Positions 34,639 to 43,690 of a stretch of 64,000 bases of DNA are shown here, one piece after another (the stretch's first letter is position 1; every line of letters starts with the position of its first letter). Origin of the DNA: Maribacter aestuarii. Lineage in GTDB: Bacteria > Bacteroidota > Bacteroidia > Flavobacteriales > Flavobacteriaceae. A model generated the notes under the pieces. The model saw nothing but the letters and a program-made list of their open reading frames with translations, was not told the DNA's origin and searched no databases. Made by a program: the position numbers and the translations under genes. The stretch lies in contig NZ_CP107031.2 of assembly GCF_027474845.2 (NCBI RefSeq), forward strand, positions 944,501-1,008,500. Direction: 5' to 3'.

Positions 34639-35008
34639 GCTGTATGAACTTTTATAGTTTGATTGATTTATCTATTCAAAGTGTTACAATTAATAATATT
34701 CAATATTTAATTATATCGAATAATTAGATTAATTAATTTAGGCTTCCTAAGAAAATATTCTTCAACGATATCAGACCTAGCAACAATATTTCCAGTGCGT
34801 AATTTATAAAAGGCTGGAGGGCCAGTAAATTGTCATAAAATAAGTCCCTGTATAAAGTGAAAATAATTCTCAATTTTGTTTAAGAATAATAAAGATAAAT
34901 AAAACAAAATGATTTATTTAAACTAACTTGTGCTTGCAAAATCAGGTCTTAATCAGATTTTTGCCTCAAACTAGACACTATTTTGTTAGACTTAATAAAA
35001 GATAAGGG
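34639..35008. other. AT-rich gene-free stretch before nhaA
   Basis: No gene is evident. There is no TGAY-N4-RTCA box here serving the antiporter. AATCAG occurs twice about 10 bp apart (34940-34960), but I see no clear promoter. Confidence 0.4.
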
Positions 35009-36307
35009 TTGCTAAGAAAACAATTAAAACAAATTTTTACAAAGCAAAGTTCTGTGGGCATCCTATTGGTCTTTATGGTAATTGTTGCCTTAGTATGGGC
35101 AAATTCACCTTTGGCGCACATTTACCACGACTTGTGGAAGACTAAGATTTCAATTAATGTCGGTGGATTTTTGGTTGATGAGACGCTACATCATTGGATA
35201 AACGATTTTTTAATGGCCTACTTTTTCTTTATGGTGGGCTTGGAAATTAAAAGAGAGTTCATAGACGGTCAATTGTCTTCATTCAAACAGGCAATTTTGC
35301 CCATTTCCGGCGCTATTGGTGGAATGATATTTCCTGCCCTGATTTACCTAATTTTTAATTGGTCATCGGATGGGATTAATGGTTGGGGTATCCCGATGGC
35401 CACGGATATAGCCTTTGCTATTGGATTATTGGCTTTAGTGGGCAACGCCATTTCAAAAAACGCAAAGACCTTTCTCACCGCCTTGGCCACAGCAGATGAT
35501 ATCGGAGCAATTTTAATAATTGCATTTTTCCTTTCTTCCAATGTTGATACGGGAAATCTTTTAGCGGCCGTAGTTTATTTTGTAATTATGCTCGTCAGCA
35601 ATTTTATAGGGGTTAGAAACACCTGGTTTTATTTTATAGTAGGAGTTTTTGGTCTATGGGTGGCGCTGCTGCTTTCAGGAGTACACGCAACTTTAGCTGG
35701 AGTTTTAGTAGCGTTTTGCATCCCTGGAAGAACAAGAATTGACGAGGATAAATATATAGAAAGAATTAAATCCAGAATTAGTAAATTCGGTAATAGTAAT
35801 TATAGACCAGGACCATTGGTTGCAGAGAACCAGGTAGAAATCGTACAGGATATTATCTCCGATAGCAAAGCCACGCTCACGCCTTTACAGCGTTTGGAGG
35901 AAAATATAAAACCTTTCGTAAATTATTTTGTTCTGCCGCTTTTTGCCTTATCAAACGCTGGCATAACTATCAAAGGTGACTTTTGGGAATCGTTGGCTCA
36001 TCCCATAAGCATTGGTATCATTACAGCATTGGTGATTGGCAAGCTATTGGGTATAAGCCTTATTTCCAGGCTTATCGTAAAATCAAAACTAGGCACTTTG
36101 CCAAATGATGTTACTTGGAATGATTTAACTGGTTTAGGGTTAATGGCAGGAATAGGGTTTACCATGTCTATATTTATCGCTGAACTTTCATTAGAAAATG
36201 ATGCGTTATTGCAAATAGCAAAAATAGGTATCCTTGTTGGTTCACTTATCTCTGCATGTTTAGGTATTGCCTGGTTAACACTAAATGCAAAAAGAAAAAA
36301 GCTTTAA
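35009..36307 (+). CDS. nhaA: Na+/H+ antiporter NhaA
   Basis: The 432-residue protein has the NhaA pattern: FFFMVGLEIKREFIDGQLSSFKQAILPI, the ATDIAFAIGLLALVGN stretch and ALATADDIGAILIIAFF with the two acidic residues that bind Na+ and protons. It exports Na+ at alkaline pH in the inner membrane, fitting a marine host. The start is TTG (MLRKQLKQIF). The loop near residues 245-295 is longer than in E. coli. It precedes the FocA-type gene by two bases (36308-36309), so they are likely one transcript. Confidence 0.93.
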   Translation: MLRKQLKQIFTKQSSVGILLVFMVIVALVWANSPLAHIYHDLWKTKISINVGGFLVDETLHHWINDFLMAYFFFMVGLEIKREFIDGQLSSFKQAILPISGAIGGMIFPALIYLIFNWSSDGINGWGIPMATDIAFAIGLLALVGNAISKNAKTFLTALATADDIGAILIIAFFLSSNVDTGNLLAAVVYFVIMLVSNFIGVRNTWFYFIVGVFGLWVALLLSGVHATLAGVLVAFCIPGRTRIDEDKYIERIKSRISKFGNSNYRPGPLVAENQVEIVQDIISDSKATLTPLQRLEENIKPFVNYFVLPLFALSNAGITIKGDFWESLAHPISIGIITALVIGKLLGISLISRLIVKSKLGTLPNDVTWNDLTGLGLMAGIGFTMSIFIAELSLENDALLQIAKIGILVGSLISACLGIAWLTLNAKRKKL

Positions 36308-36309
36308 TT

Positions 36310-37149
36310 ATGAGTGAAAAGAAACTTGAAGTTCCAAAAATTGTGGATAAAGATTTGGAGAAGGGAGATGAGGTTGAAAGTGGAGATGATATTTTTATTG
36401 ATCAGCTTTGTGAAGGCCTTGAAACCTATAAAAAAGATCCAAGATCTACTTTCCTCGGTGCTTTAATGGCGGGGTTGGAAATTGGATTTAGTTTTTTAGT
36501 CGTAGCCGTTTGTTACTCATTTTTTATTGACAAAATTGATAAGGACACGGTCCCTTATTTGGCCGCTTTCGTTTACCCACTTGGTTTTGTATTGGTCATT
36601 CTCGGAAAATCCATATTGTTTACTGAACAAACATCCCTGCTATCATTGCCTGTTCTTAGCGGCAGAAGATCTGTTGGTGAATTGTTAAGGCTATGGGGTC
36701 TGGTCATATCAGGAAATCTTTTAGGAGGGTATATAATTGGTTTCATCTTTATTCTTGTAGGACCATCCTTGGGAGTAGTTTCCGAAAAGGGAATGATTGC
36801 GCTCGCCCATCATGTTGCCCATTATGATTATATCGTAATTTTTGGTAGTGCTATCATTGCCGGTTGGCTCATGGCACTCCTATCTTGGATATTGTCATCC
36901 ATAAAGGAAACTATTGGACAAATTGCTGTCATATATATTATAACCTTTATTATTGGGCTATCGGGATTACATCATAGTATTGTGGGTAATATCGAGGTCT
37001 TCACTGGTTTAATTCTTTCTCCTGATATATCTTTTCTTACCTACTTGACTTTTATTGTGTTAGCACTTTTTGGGAATGCAATGGGTGGAGTTGTTTTCGT
37101 TGGAATTTTGAAGTACGGGGCTTTTATAACGAATAAGAAAATTATATGA
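36310..37149 (+). CDS. Formate/nitrite transporter-family channel (YfdC-like)
   Basis: I start at Met19 of the longer frame (MSEKKLEVP, 36310), two bases after the nhaA stop. About six membrane helices form the aquaporin-like FNT fold: FLGALMAGLEIGFSFLVVAV, YPLGFVLVILGKSILFTEQTSLLSLPVL and LWGLVISGNLLGGYIIGF. A charged cytosolic N-terminus (about 50 residues) precedes them. It may exchange formate or other small anions, consistent with the pta-ackA and PEP synthase genes nearby, but the ion is unproved. Confidence 0.8.
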   Translation: MSEKKLEVPKIVDKDLEKGDEVESGDDIFIDQLCEGLETYKKDPRSTFLGALMAGLEIGFSFLVVAVCYSFFIDKIDKDTVPYLAAFVYPLGFVLVILGKSILFTEQTSLLSLPVLSGRRSVGELLRLWGLVISGNLLGGYIIGFIFILVGPSLGVVSEKGMIALAHHVAHYDYIVIFGSAIIAGWLMALLSWILSSIKETIGQIAVIYIITFIIGLSGLHHSIVGNIEVFTGLILSPDISFLTYLTFIVLALFGNAMGGVVFVGILKYGAFITNKKII

Positions 37150-37486
37150 AGTCTTAATAATAACTGTTGAAGTATGAGTTTTTTAGTAAAAACAGAAAAT
37201 CAATAATCATTATATGTGATTAAATCAGTTCAATAGGAAAACGGACTTTGGCCTGTATACGGGCTAAGAAGAAAGAAATTGTTGATTTTGATATTTCCAA
37301 AACTCCCTTAAGGGGAATACAGTGGCCCGAGGTAATTGAGGGATTGGGTAAATAAATAGATGAATTAACGAGCATCCTAAAAATATTAGGTATGGGGCTT
37401 CAAAAATGCATATCGCATAGTTCTGGAATCGTCCTTTAATTATGCAAGTTTGACACTATTCCAATCATCTGCCGGAAACGGCTTTA
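37150..37486. other. Intergenic region with a short coding-like remnant
   Basis: Between convergent genes, the frame 37224-37355 reads as a coherent C-terminal end (KKKEIVDFDISKTPLRGIQW, then PEVIEGLGK and TAA) with no start or upstream body. This looks like a gene relic. I cannot name its family. The rest is featureless. Confidence 0.3.
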
Positions 37487-38161
37487 TCAACTAATAATCC
37501 GCCCGTCCTCCATTTGAATAATACGGTCGGTACGTTTGGCGAAATCCTCGTCATGGGTTACAACCAAAAGGGATAAACCCTCCTCCTCTTTTAAGCGTTT
37601 AAAGATGCTAAACACATTCTCAGAGTTGTGACTGTCCAGATTTCCCGTTGGTTCATCGCCCATTAAAATAGTGGGGTTGTTAATGAGAGCCCTTGCTATG
37701 GCAACACGTTGTTTTTCGCCTCCGGATATTCTAGAAGCCCGTTGCTTTGCCAAATGATCAATATGCAACATCTTCAACTTCTCCATGCCATCGTGTTCAA
37801 TCTCTGCATGTGATTTTTCTGCTAGCTTTTTTGCAGGCAACATCACGTTTTCCAGGACACTGAACTCCGATAGCAAGTAATGGAATTGGAATACAAAGCC
37901 AATATGTTTATTTCGTACGCGTGAGAGTTCTTCATGGTGTTTCCCGGTAATCAATTCTTCATTCAAGTAAAGCTTACCTGTATAATCCGTATCCATCGTA
38001 GAAAGAATATAGAGCAATGTAGACTTCCCACAACCTGATTTGCCCATGACAGAAGCAAACTCCCCCTCTTTTACTTTAAAAGAAATATCTTTCAAGACAT
38101 GAAAATCTTTGGGTTTGTGAAAGTGTTTGTTGATATTTTTTGTTTCTAGCACTAGTTTCAT
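37487..38161 (-). CDS. ABC transporter ATP-binding protein, LolD/MacB type
   Basis: Walker A is GKSGCGKS, the signature is ISGGEKQRVAIARAL, Walker B ILMGDEPTGNLDSH and switch His VTHDED, over 224 residues. This is the LolD/MacB subfamily, which pairs with FtsX-like permeases. It is the third gene in an adaptor-permease-ATPase set and probably exports lipoproteins, peptides or small molecules. Confidence 0.92.
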   Translation of the reverse strand: MKLVLETKNINKHFHKPKDFHVLKDISFKVKEGEFASVMGKSGCGKSTLLYILSTMDTDYTGKLYLNEELITGKHHEELSRVRNKHIGFVFQFHYLLSEFSVLENVMLPAKKLAEKSHAEIEHDGMEKLKMLHIDHLAKQRASRISGGEKQRVAIARALINNPTILMGDEPTGNLDSHNSENVFSIFKRLKEEEGLSLLVVTHDEDFAKRTDRIIQMEDGRIIS

Positions 38162-38249
38162 CTTTTAGCTATCGTTTTTCAAGCTCTGTCTGCTGCCATT
38201 CCTGATTAATATTCGAAATAAAAGATCTTTAGGCTTGGAAACCACCAAT

Positions 38250-39509
38250 TCAAGTTCCTCTAATAATCCTTACGGGGTCTATTTTTTTTGCTTTGTTAGA
38301 AGGCAGGTACCCTGCAATGAATGTTGATATTAATGCAAAAACAAGCCCTATCAAATAATAGCCCATTTTAAAATTAACGGGATAGGTAGTTATGGTTGGT
38401 AGGGCCTCAGTATTAAACGGTGCCTGGTCTATAAGTTTTGAAAGAACAAAGCCTATCAGCAATCCTAGCAAACCACCTACAGCTCCAATAATCATTGCCT
38501 GACTCATGAATATAAACTGCACGTCACGTCCGGAAAAACCAGTTGCTTTTAAAATCGCAATGTCCTTCATCTTTTCATAAATAAGCATATTTAGGATGTT
38601 GTATATGCCAAATCCAGCAACGACCAGCAGGGTAATCGAAACTGCGTAAGTAATTAAATTCCTAATATTAGAACCTGTTTCAAATTGTGCATTGGCTTCA
38701 TTTATATCGGTCGCTTTAATACCAAACTGCTGTTCCAACCTATTTGCCATGGATTCGGCTTGCGTAATATCAAAGAGCTTAACATTAATATCTGTAACAT
38801 AATTTTCAGCCTCTCCCAAAATACGCTGTACGGTTTTTAGATTCGTATAGCTTTGAATATTGTCGATTTCTGCTATACCGCTCTGATATATACCTACTAT
38901 TTTTAGTGGAAACACGCTACCGGAAATCGTGCTGATCTGTACCCGTTCCCCAACAGATAATGACATCTTTTCTGCAAGACCGGCGCCGAGCAAAATACCA
39001 TTATCATTATTTTTCAAGGCCTCTGGACTCCCCTCCACAATATTATCCTGAATGTTGGAAAGACGTACCACTTCCATAATATCAACACCGGAAAGGTTAC
39101 CACCCAGTTCTATGGAACCGGAGAGGTAAAATATCTGTGCATTGGTCTCCGGGGTGGCCCCTTTTACATTCGGGTCCTTCCTTAAATACGAGATAATAGG
39201 TAAGGCATTATGGATTTTCTTCTGACTTTGCTTTGGTTTTACGGAGTGTACTACATTTATGGCATCCTCAAAGCCGGTATATAGACTTATTGGTTGGTTT
39301 TTTGAAGGCTCAATTTCATTATATATATGAATGTGTGGGGTTTGGTTTAGAACTAAATCGTCCAACATCTCATTTAAACCAGTCATAAAACTAACTAGCG
39401 TAATATAGGCTCCGATACCAAAAGTAACCCCCAAGGCAGCAGTAACCGTACTTTTCATCTTTGTCAAAAGGTGTGTTTTGGCAATATTCAAGATAACTTT
39501 CCAATTCAT
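38250..39509 (-). CDS. FtsX-type ABC transporter permease
   Basis: A first membrane helix (about residues 20-42), a long periplasmic MacB-PCD-type domain (about 50-285) and three C-terminal helices (AVSITLLVVAGFGIYNILNMLIYEKMKDIAILKATGFSGRDV region onwards) characterise the permease. It is 419 residues, usual for the family. Its start overlaps the adaptor gene end by four bases. Partner of the ATPase at 37487, 88 bases downstream. Confidence 0.9.
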   Translation of the reverse strand: MNWKVILNIAKTHLLTKMKSTVTAALGVTFGIGAYITLVSFMTGLNEMLDDLVLNQTPHIHIYNEIEPSKNQPISLYTGFEDAINVVHSVKPKQSQKKIHNALPIISYLRKDPNVKGATPETNAQIFYLSGSIELGGNLSGVDIMEVVRLSNIQDNIVEGSPEALKNNDNGILLGAGLAEKMSLSVGERVQISTISGSVFPLKIVGIYQSGIAEIDNIQSYTNLKTVQRILGEAENYVTDINVKLFDITQAESMANRLEQQFGIKATDINEANAQFETGSNIRNLITYAVSITLLVVAGFGIYNILNMLIYEKMKDIAILKATGFSGRDVQFIFMSQAMIIGAVGGLLGLLIGFVLSKLIDQAPFNTEALPTITTYPVNFKMGYYLIGLVFALISTFIAGYLPSNKAKKIDPVRIIRGT

Positions 39510-40591
39510 CTTTCCTCGGGTTTAAGTACGTATGTATTGGCATCAATTCCTTCAAGGATTTCTACTTTTTCCAAATTTTGCAATCCAATTACCACTTCTT
39601 TCTCTCCATCTTCCGTGAGCACTTTATTGCTATCAATGAGATAGGCTTTGGGTATGGTAAGCACTTCGTCTTTTTCGGCAACAATGATGTTCCCTTCACC
39701 GGCAAGTCCGGGATACAACCTTTCCGGAGGTGACTTAAAAATAGCCTCAACCATAAAGGTTTGCGAGCGTTCGTCTTTTTGAGGATAAATTTTGCTGATT
39801 TCCGCTTCAAAAACTTTCTGCCCATAGGCGTCCAAGGTAATCAAGGCTTTTTTACCCTCTGCAAGCCTTACGATATCAACTTCATCCACTAACATCTCAA
39901 TAATAAAATTGGAAGCACTCCCAACAGATGCCAATGGTTCCATAGTAGTGACGATCTCCCCCGGTTCTTTAAAGAGGGCATACACTTTTCCGTTGATTTT
40001 ACTAACAACCGTAAAATCCTTTGTAGAAACCTGGGCAGCCTCATAATTATTCAGGGCCTGCTGTACTTGGGTCGCCAGCTCATTTTTAGTACGTTCGTAA
40101 CTGTTTTTAAGTATCCCCAACTTATTTCTAGAGAGTTCATACGCCAATTTTCTATTTTCTAACTGCACCTTTGAACCTATGTTTTGTTCCCATAAATTTT
40201 TCTGTCTAAAAAAATTGATCGAATCGTTTTTATAAGAAAGGGTTGCTGCTCTTATTTCATCTTCTAGTGTGCTCAATACAGCAGAACTCCCGTTGTAATT
40301 TTCTTGTGCCAAACGCAGGGAGAGGCGGGCATTATCCGCATTTAATTTTGGCGTCGTATTAATGATCTGTACAAGTGGAGTTCCTTTATGTACCGTATCA
40401 CCTTCTTCTACAAGATTATTTTCGACAATACCTGCGACTACCGCATATACCTGATAAAGACTGTCTGGCTGCACCGTTACCGAAGAGTATACGGATTCAG
40501 TTAATCGGGTTTTAGATGGAAGTATCTTTTCTTGCGAATCTTGACAAGAAAAAAACAGGACTAGACCTATTAAGTTAAAAATATACTTCAT
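39506..40591 (-). CDS. Periplasmic adaptor (HlyD/MacA-like lipoprotein)
   Basis: The N-terminus GLVLFFSCQDSQ carries a lipobox, so the adaptor is lipid-anchored. A biotinyl-lipoyl-like half (YQVYAVVAGIVENNLVEEGDTVHKGTPLVQI), a long coiled-coil hairpin (about residues 85-175) and barrel-sandwich and beta domains (VSKINGKVYALFKEPGEIV, KIYPQKDERSQTFMVEAIF) follow. It should link the FtsX-type permease to an outer-membrane exit channel, which is not seen in the window. Confidence 0.88.
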   Translation of the reverse strand: MKYIFNLIGLVLFFSCQDSQEKILPSKTRLTESVYSSVTVQPDSLYQVYAVVAGIVENNLVEEGDTVHKGTPLVQIINTTPKLNADNARLSLRLAQENYNGSSAVLSTLEDEIRAATLSYKNDSINFFRQKNLWEQNIGSKVQLENRKLAYELSRNKLGILKNSYERTKNELATQVQQALNNYEAAQVSTKDFTVVSKINGKVYALFKEPGEIVTTMEPLASVGSASNFIIEMLVDEVDIVRLAEGKKALITLDAYGQKVFEAEISKIYPQKDERSQTFMVEAIFKSPPERLYPGLAGEGNIIVAEKDEVLTIPKAYLIDSNKVLTEDGEKEVVIGLQNLEKVEILEGIDANTYVLKPEER

Positions 40592-40691
40592 CGTAAAGTT
40601 TTACTTCGATGTCAAAATAAGCCAATACCTACAGCATATAATATGAGCAAAGTCATGATTTCCAATATTGTGGACTGCAAGTCACTTCAGC

Positions 40692-40734
40692 TGATACAAA
40701 TCATTTCGTATGCTATTGATGTTCAGTTTATTTG
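40692..40734 (+). promoter_or_regulatory. Crp/Fnr-type box plus promoter
   Basis: TGATACAAATCA (40692-40703), 23 bp, then TTTATTTG (40727-40734, 7/8 match). It serves the bactofilin-like gene at 40760 but not the divergent adaptor gene, whose side lacks a matching box. Confidence 0.65.
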
Positions 40735-40759
40735 GGTTTGAAATTATAAAACCAAGGCC

Positions 40760-41938
40760 ATGAGAACATTTATACTTTACGCAGGAATTTTATTTTCGTC
40801 AGCGATATCCGCTCAACAAGCAGGGGAAAATATTACAATTTCCGAACGGCAAAAGGATGATTTATATGCCGCTGGGGAACAGATTAGGATGGAAGCTCCA
40901 GTATTTGGGGATGTTGTGTTTGCCGGGGGCAATATTACAGTAAAAGACACTGTTTACCAAGACCTTTTGGTTGCTGGGGGCGAAATTTTAGTACAGGGAT
41001 ATGTTGCCGATGATATTCGCGCAGCGGGTGGAAAATTGACCATAGATTCAGAAGTAGGAGACGACGTTATTATTGCGGGCGGGGAGGTATATATTACCGA
41101 AAGGGCAATTATAAGAGGAAACCTAATTAATTTTTCGGGTGATATTGAAATGAACGGAAGGGTCGACGGCATGATAAAATCCTACTCGGGTGAGTTGAAA
41201 ATAAATGGCAGTATTGGCAATGGAGCTCAACTTTATGGGGAAAACTTAATTATTAATGGGGAAATTAATGGCACCTCTAAAATGGTAGCCGAAGATATTA
41301 CTATAGAGGAAAATGCCAAATTTCATAATAATGTTGTGTACTGGACCGAAGACGGTGAAATAGATTTTAAGAACTCCCTAGTGAATACGGCGGCAAATTT
41401 TGATGAAACACTAATAGATGAAAGAGAGGAATTTTCATGGAAGGGCTTCGGAATTGCAGCAATAGGATTTTGGATATTCTATCTATTTTCAGCATTCCTG
41501 GTCATTTTACTATTGAATTGGGCTTTCAGTAATTTCTTTGCAACCGCTGCGGCTTATATAAACGACAATTTTTTAAAGAGCTTAGGCTATGGGGCAATCT
41601 ATCTTTTTGGTTTTCCTATACTTATTTTAATCCTTGTTGTTATACTCATAGGTATCCCATTAGGATTATTTTTGGCTGGATTCTATCTTTTTAGTCTCCT
41701 CTTCGGGCATTTGGTAGGTGCTTTGCTTATTAGCCATTATCTTTCTGCAAGGAAAGACCTCAAATGGAATTTTTGGACTACAGTGTTAGTGGCATTAGGC
41801 ATAGCGGCGGGTATACGAATTCTGACCTTTGTGCCTTTCTTGGGGGGCCTTATCGCAATATTTATCTTCGCTGTAGGTTATGGCCTTATCCTTTACACGT
41901 TGCTACAAAAAAGAATAGCAATGAGGATTAGTACTTAA
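40760..41938 (+). CDS. Bactofilin-like (polymer-forming) domain fused to a membrane domain
   Basis: A signal peptide (ILFSSAISAQ) leads to about 180 residues of short beta repeats with regular GG and V/I spacing (GDVVFAGGNITVKDTVYQD, DLLVAGGEILVQGYV, DDVIIAGGEVYI), the beta-solenoid pattern of bactofilin-type polymer-forming domains. Residues about 225-390 contain four to five membrane helices with glycines. The export signal makes an extracytoplasmic solenoid likely. Role unknown; perhaps cell-envelope scaffolding under stress. Confidence 0.75.
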   Translation: MRTFILYAGILFSSAISAQQAGENITISERQKDDLYAAGEQIRMEAPVFGDVVFAGGNITVKDTVYQDLLVAGGEILVQGYVADDIRAAGGKLTIDSEVGDDVIIAGGEVYITERAIIRGNLINFSGDIEMNGRVDGMIKSYSGELKINGSIGNGAQLYGENLIINGEINGTSKMVAEDITIEENAKFHNNVVYWTEDGEIDFKNSLVNTAANFDETLIDEREEFSWKGFGIAAIGFWIFYLFSAFLVILLLNWAFSNFFATAAAYINDNFLKSLGYGAIYLFGFPILILILVVILIGIPLGLFLAGFYLFSLLFGHLVGALLISHYLSARKDLKWNFWTTVLVALGIAAGIRILTFVPFLGGLIAIFIFAVGYGLILYTLLQKRIAMRIST

Positions 41939-42145
41939 AGGTAAAATGTCTGAACATGTGTGTTTAATTTTACAAGCCGTAGGAAGCCATTTACCTAAGA
42001 AACTGCTCTCGTTTATAGATCATATTGTTAATCTTCAGGATATACCCAAAGGACCCCCTTTCGCTGGGAGCATTTGCGGCGCAGGGTAAGTGCCTATTTG
42101 GTTGAAGCGCTATTTTAATAAATTAGCCTTGGGGGCCTACTACGT

Positions 42146-42346
42146 TTAAATTATCATTAATAAAGAAGCACTGTATTGCCCATGAGTTTTTCTTTCTAAA
42201 GTAGAAGCATTCTCCACTATCTTCTTAACCCTATTGTCCAAATTACCGAACCAATTACCATACAATTGTACCTCTAATTTTTTTTCTGATAGTTCTTGAA
42301 TATACATACTGCTAAAAATTGTGTGATGTGTATAGGTCAGAGCCAA
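42146..42346 (-). CDS. Short UppS-like fragment, doubtful gene
   Basis: The 66 residues include KLEVQLYGNWFGNLDNRVKK and IVENASTLERKTHGQYSASLLMII, which faintly recall an undecaprenyl-diphosphate synthase segment (strand, GD/GN, T..N...LNI). The Trp/Arg residues and N-terminal catalytic Asp of that enzyme are missing. It overlaps the gene at 42312 by 35 bases in another frame. I regard it as a gene relic or chance frame rather than a working enzyme. Confidence 0.3.
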   Translation of the reverse strand: MALTYTHHTIFSSMYIQELSEKKLEVQLYGNWFGNLDNRVKKIVENASTLERKTHGQYSASLLMII

Positions 42347-42602
42347 AACCTTTGATAAAAAACGCCACCATTAATTTTTTACTGTCTGATGCATATAAGC
42401 TTACATGCATAGTGCAGTCATAGTGAGTAGCCGTTTTGCAATCCTCTGACTTTAATTCCAGCGCAATACCTTGTAAACTCTTTTTAAATAGGTTCTGCAG
42501 CGAACTGGCCTCAATTTCCATCCTTTTGGCTAAATTTTGTTGATTTCTTTGAAGTGGCTTTCGGGATTTTGCAGGCATTTTGTCGCGTACATCTAGGTTC
42601 AT
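42312..42602 (-). CDS. 96-residue basic protein, unknown
   Basis: The N-terminal half is highly basic and helical (MPAKSRKPLQRNQQNLAKRME), while the end contains CTMHVSLYASDSKKLMVAFFIKGFG. I do not recognise a family. It may be the front part of a frame-disrupted gene continuing at 42146-42346. It lies beyond the dodecin terminator hairpin and has no box of the shared type upstream. Confidence 0.4.
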   Translation of the reverse strand: MNLDVRDKMPAKSRKPLQRNQQNLAKRMEIEASSLQNLFKKSLQGIALELKSEDCKTATHYDCTMHVSLYASDSKKLMVAFFIKGFGSDLYTSHNF

Positions 42603-42656
42603 AATAAACGTTTTAGTAAATTTTAGATAGAATTAATCAAAAATGATTACAAGAAT

Positions 42657-42707
42657 GGGGATACTTCCAAAAACAGCTTCATATAGAAATGTCTTGGAAG
42701 TATCCCC
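42657..42707 (-). terminator. Long perfect hairpin after the dodecin gene
   Basis: GGGGATACTTCCAA (42657-42670) and TTGGAAGTATCCCC (42694-42707) form a perfect 14-bp stem, loop 23 bases. On the minus strand it begins 24 bases beyond the dodecin stop. Only a short T-rich tail follows, so termination may be incomplete; the stem could also protect the mRNA. Confidence 0.7.
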
Positions 42708-42730
42708 TTTCTCTATTTATTATAGGATGC

Positions 42731-42934
42731 TTAAGAAGTAATGCCGAAGCTCACCTTTGTGGTTACACGATATTGTGTAATTTCATTATTATTTACGGTG
42801 ACTTGCATATCTTGTACGTAAACCGATTTGATGTTATTCACCGTCTTGGAAGCTTCCTTGATGACATTCTTAACGGCATCTTCAAAACTTTGGGTAGAAT
42901 TACCCATAATCTCTATTACTTTTAATACTGACAT
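42731..42934 (-). CDS. Dodecin (flavin-storage protein)
   Basis: The 67-residue protein matches dodecin throughout: SVLKVIEIMGNSTQSFEDAVKNVIKEASKTVNNI, followed by VYVQDMQVTVNNNEITQYRVTTKVSF. Dodecins assemble as 12-mers that store or buffer flavins such as riboflavin and FMN in the cytoplasm. It is 34 bases behind the 43478 gene and likely shares its promoter box. Confidence 0.92.
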   Translation of the reverse strand: MSVLKVIEIMGNSTQSFEDAVKNVIKEASKTVNNIKSVYVQDMQVTVNNNEITQYRVTTKVSFGITS

Positions 42935-42968
42935 AGTTTAAATTTTAAGGGAAAATTAATTTTGGCTT

Positions 42969-43478
42969 CTAGATAAAATTGCCGTTTTCATCAGTTTTTA
43001 TCTTGAGTGTTTTATCACCATTCACCAAAGTAAGTTTATAGGTCTTTTTGGAACCCTTCTGATCGCTGTAATTTACCCTGTATATGTCCTTACTTATGGT
43101 CCACTCTGGAAATCGGTCCAAGACAGCTTCTTTTACGGCTAAAGGAATATTAATGTCCTTGAATCTTTCTACAGTGCGAATTAATTTTCCATCCTTATCA
43201 TAAGCTGCTAAAATTTTTCCTTCGGGTATAAAGAAAGTAATATTGTAGAGATCATAATCGTCTTGATAAAAGTCCGAGTTTTTAATGTCGTAAGATGCCA
43301 CTTTTCGCTCTAACATCTGAACAGGTATCGAGGCTACTTCCTGAGAATTCACATCATTCAGGTATTTGTAATTCGTAGCAACAACGGTTACTTCTGAGAG
43401 TTCTTCTGTCTTGATAATCTGAGCACTTACTTGGGTGGTTAATCCCAGCGCTAACAAACCGAATACTATTTTTTTCAT
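42969..43478 (-). CDS. Secreted PepSY-like protein
   Basis: A signal peptide ends at VSAQ (about residue 19). The mature region has two repeated alpha-beta units: LYNITFFIPEGKILAAYDKDGKLIRTVERFKDINIP and PLAVKEAVLDRFPEWTISKDIYRVNYSDQKGSKKTYKLTLV. These resemble the PepSY-like putative beta-lactamase-inhibitor fold common in Bacteroidota. Function unknown. A Crp/Fnr-type box lies 90 bases upstream. Confidence 0.72.
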   Translation of the reverse strand: MKKIVFGLLALGLTTQVSAQIIKTEELSEVTVVATNYKYLNDVNSQEVASIPVQMLERKVASYDIKNSDFYQDDYDLYNITFFIPEGKILAAYDKDGKLIRTVERFKDINIPLAVKEAVLDRFPEWTISKDIYRVNYSDQKGSKKTYKLTLVNGDKTLKIKTDENGNFI

Positions 43479-43537
43479 GACTAAATTGTTTAATTAATAC
43501 TAGTGTTTATTTATGAACATGTATTAGCTCATATCGG

Positions 43538-43580
43538 CTAAATTATTATTCCATACCCGTGATAACAATGACCTAGATCA
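43538..43580 (-). promoter_or_regulatory. Crp/Fnr-type box plus promoter, minus direction
   Basis: TGACCTAGATCA (43569-43580), 23 bp, then TAATTTAG on the minus strand (43545-43538, 7/8). It serves the PepSY-like gene and dodecin. Confidence 0.62.
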
Positions 43581-43624
43581 GTCCTCTCCTTAATTACGAA
43601 TAAGTTGTTCAAATTTCACGGAAC

Positions 43625-43667
43625 TGACCAATATCATATATTGTATATCGTTGTAGAATTAGTTTTG
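43625..43667 (+). promoter_or_regulatory. Crp/Fnr-type box plus promoter
   Basis: TGACCAATATCA (43625-43636), 23 bp, then TAGTTTTG (43660-43667, perfect match). It serves the flavin-binding protein at 43691. Confidence 0.72.
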
Positions 43668-43690
43668 AAGAAGCAAAAAGAAAATAGATT

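Noticed and set aside
34639..35008. Expected Crp/Fnr box before nhaA
   Set aside because: No TGAY-N4-RTCA occurs at the right place. AATCAG repeats are not palindromic.
41946..42089. A 47-residue frame just after the bactofilin-like gene
   Set aside because: It is close to a gene and starts with ATG, but ends abruptly in Gly/Pro-rich sequence and shows no domain. Support is too weak to list.
42635..42648. AATCAAAAATGATT near the 42602 gene
   Set aside because: It is an inverted repeat but in the opposite sense (ATCA then TGAT) to the box.
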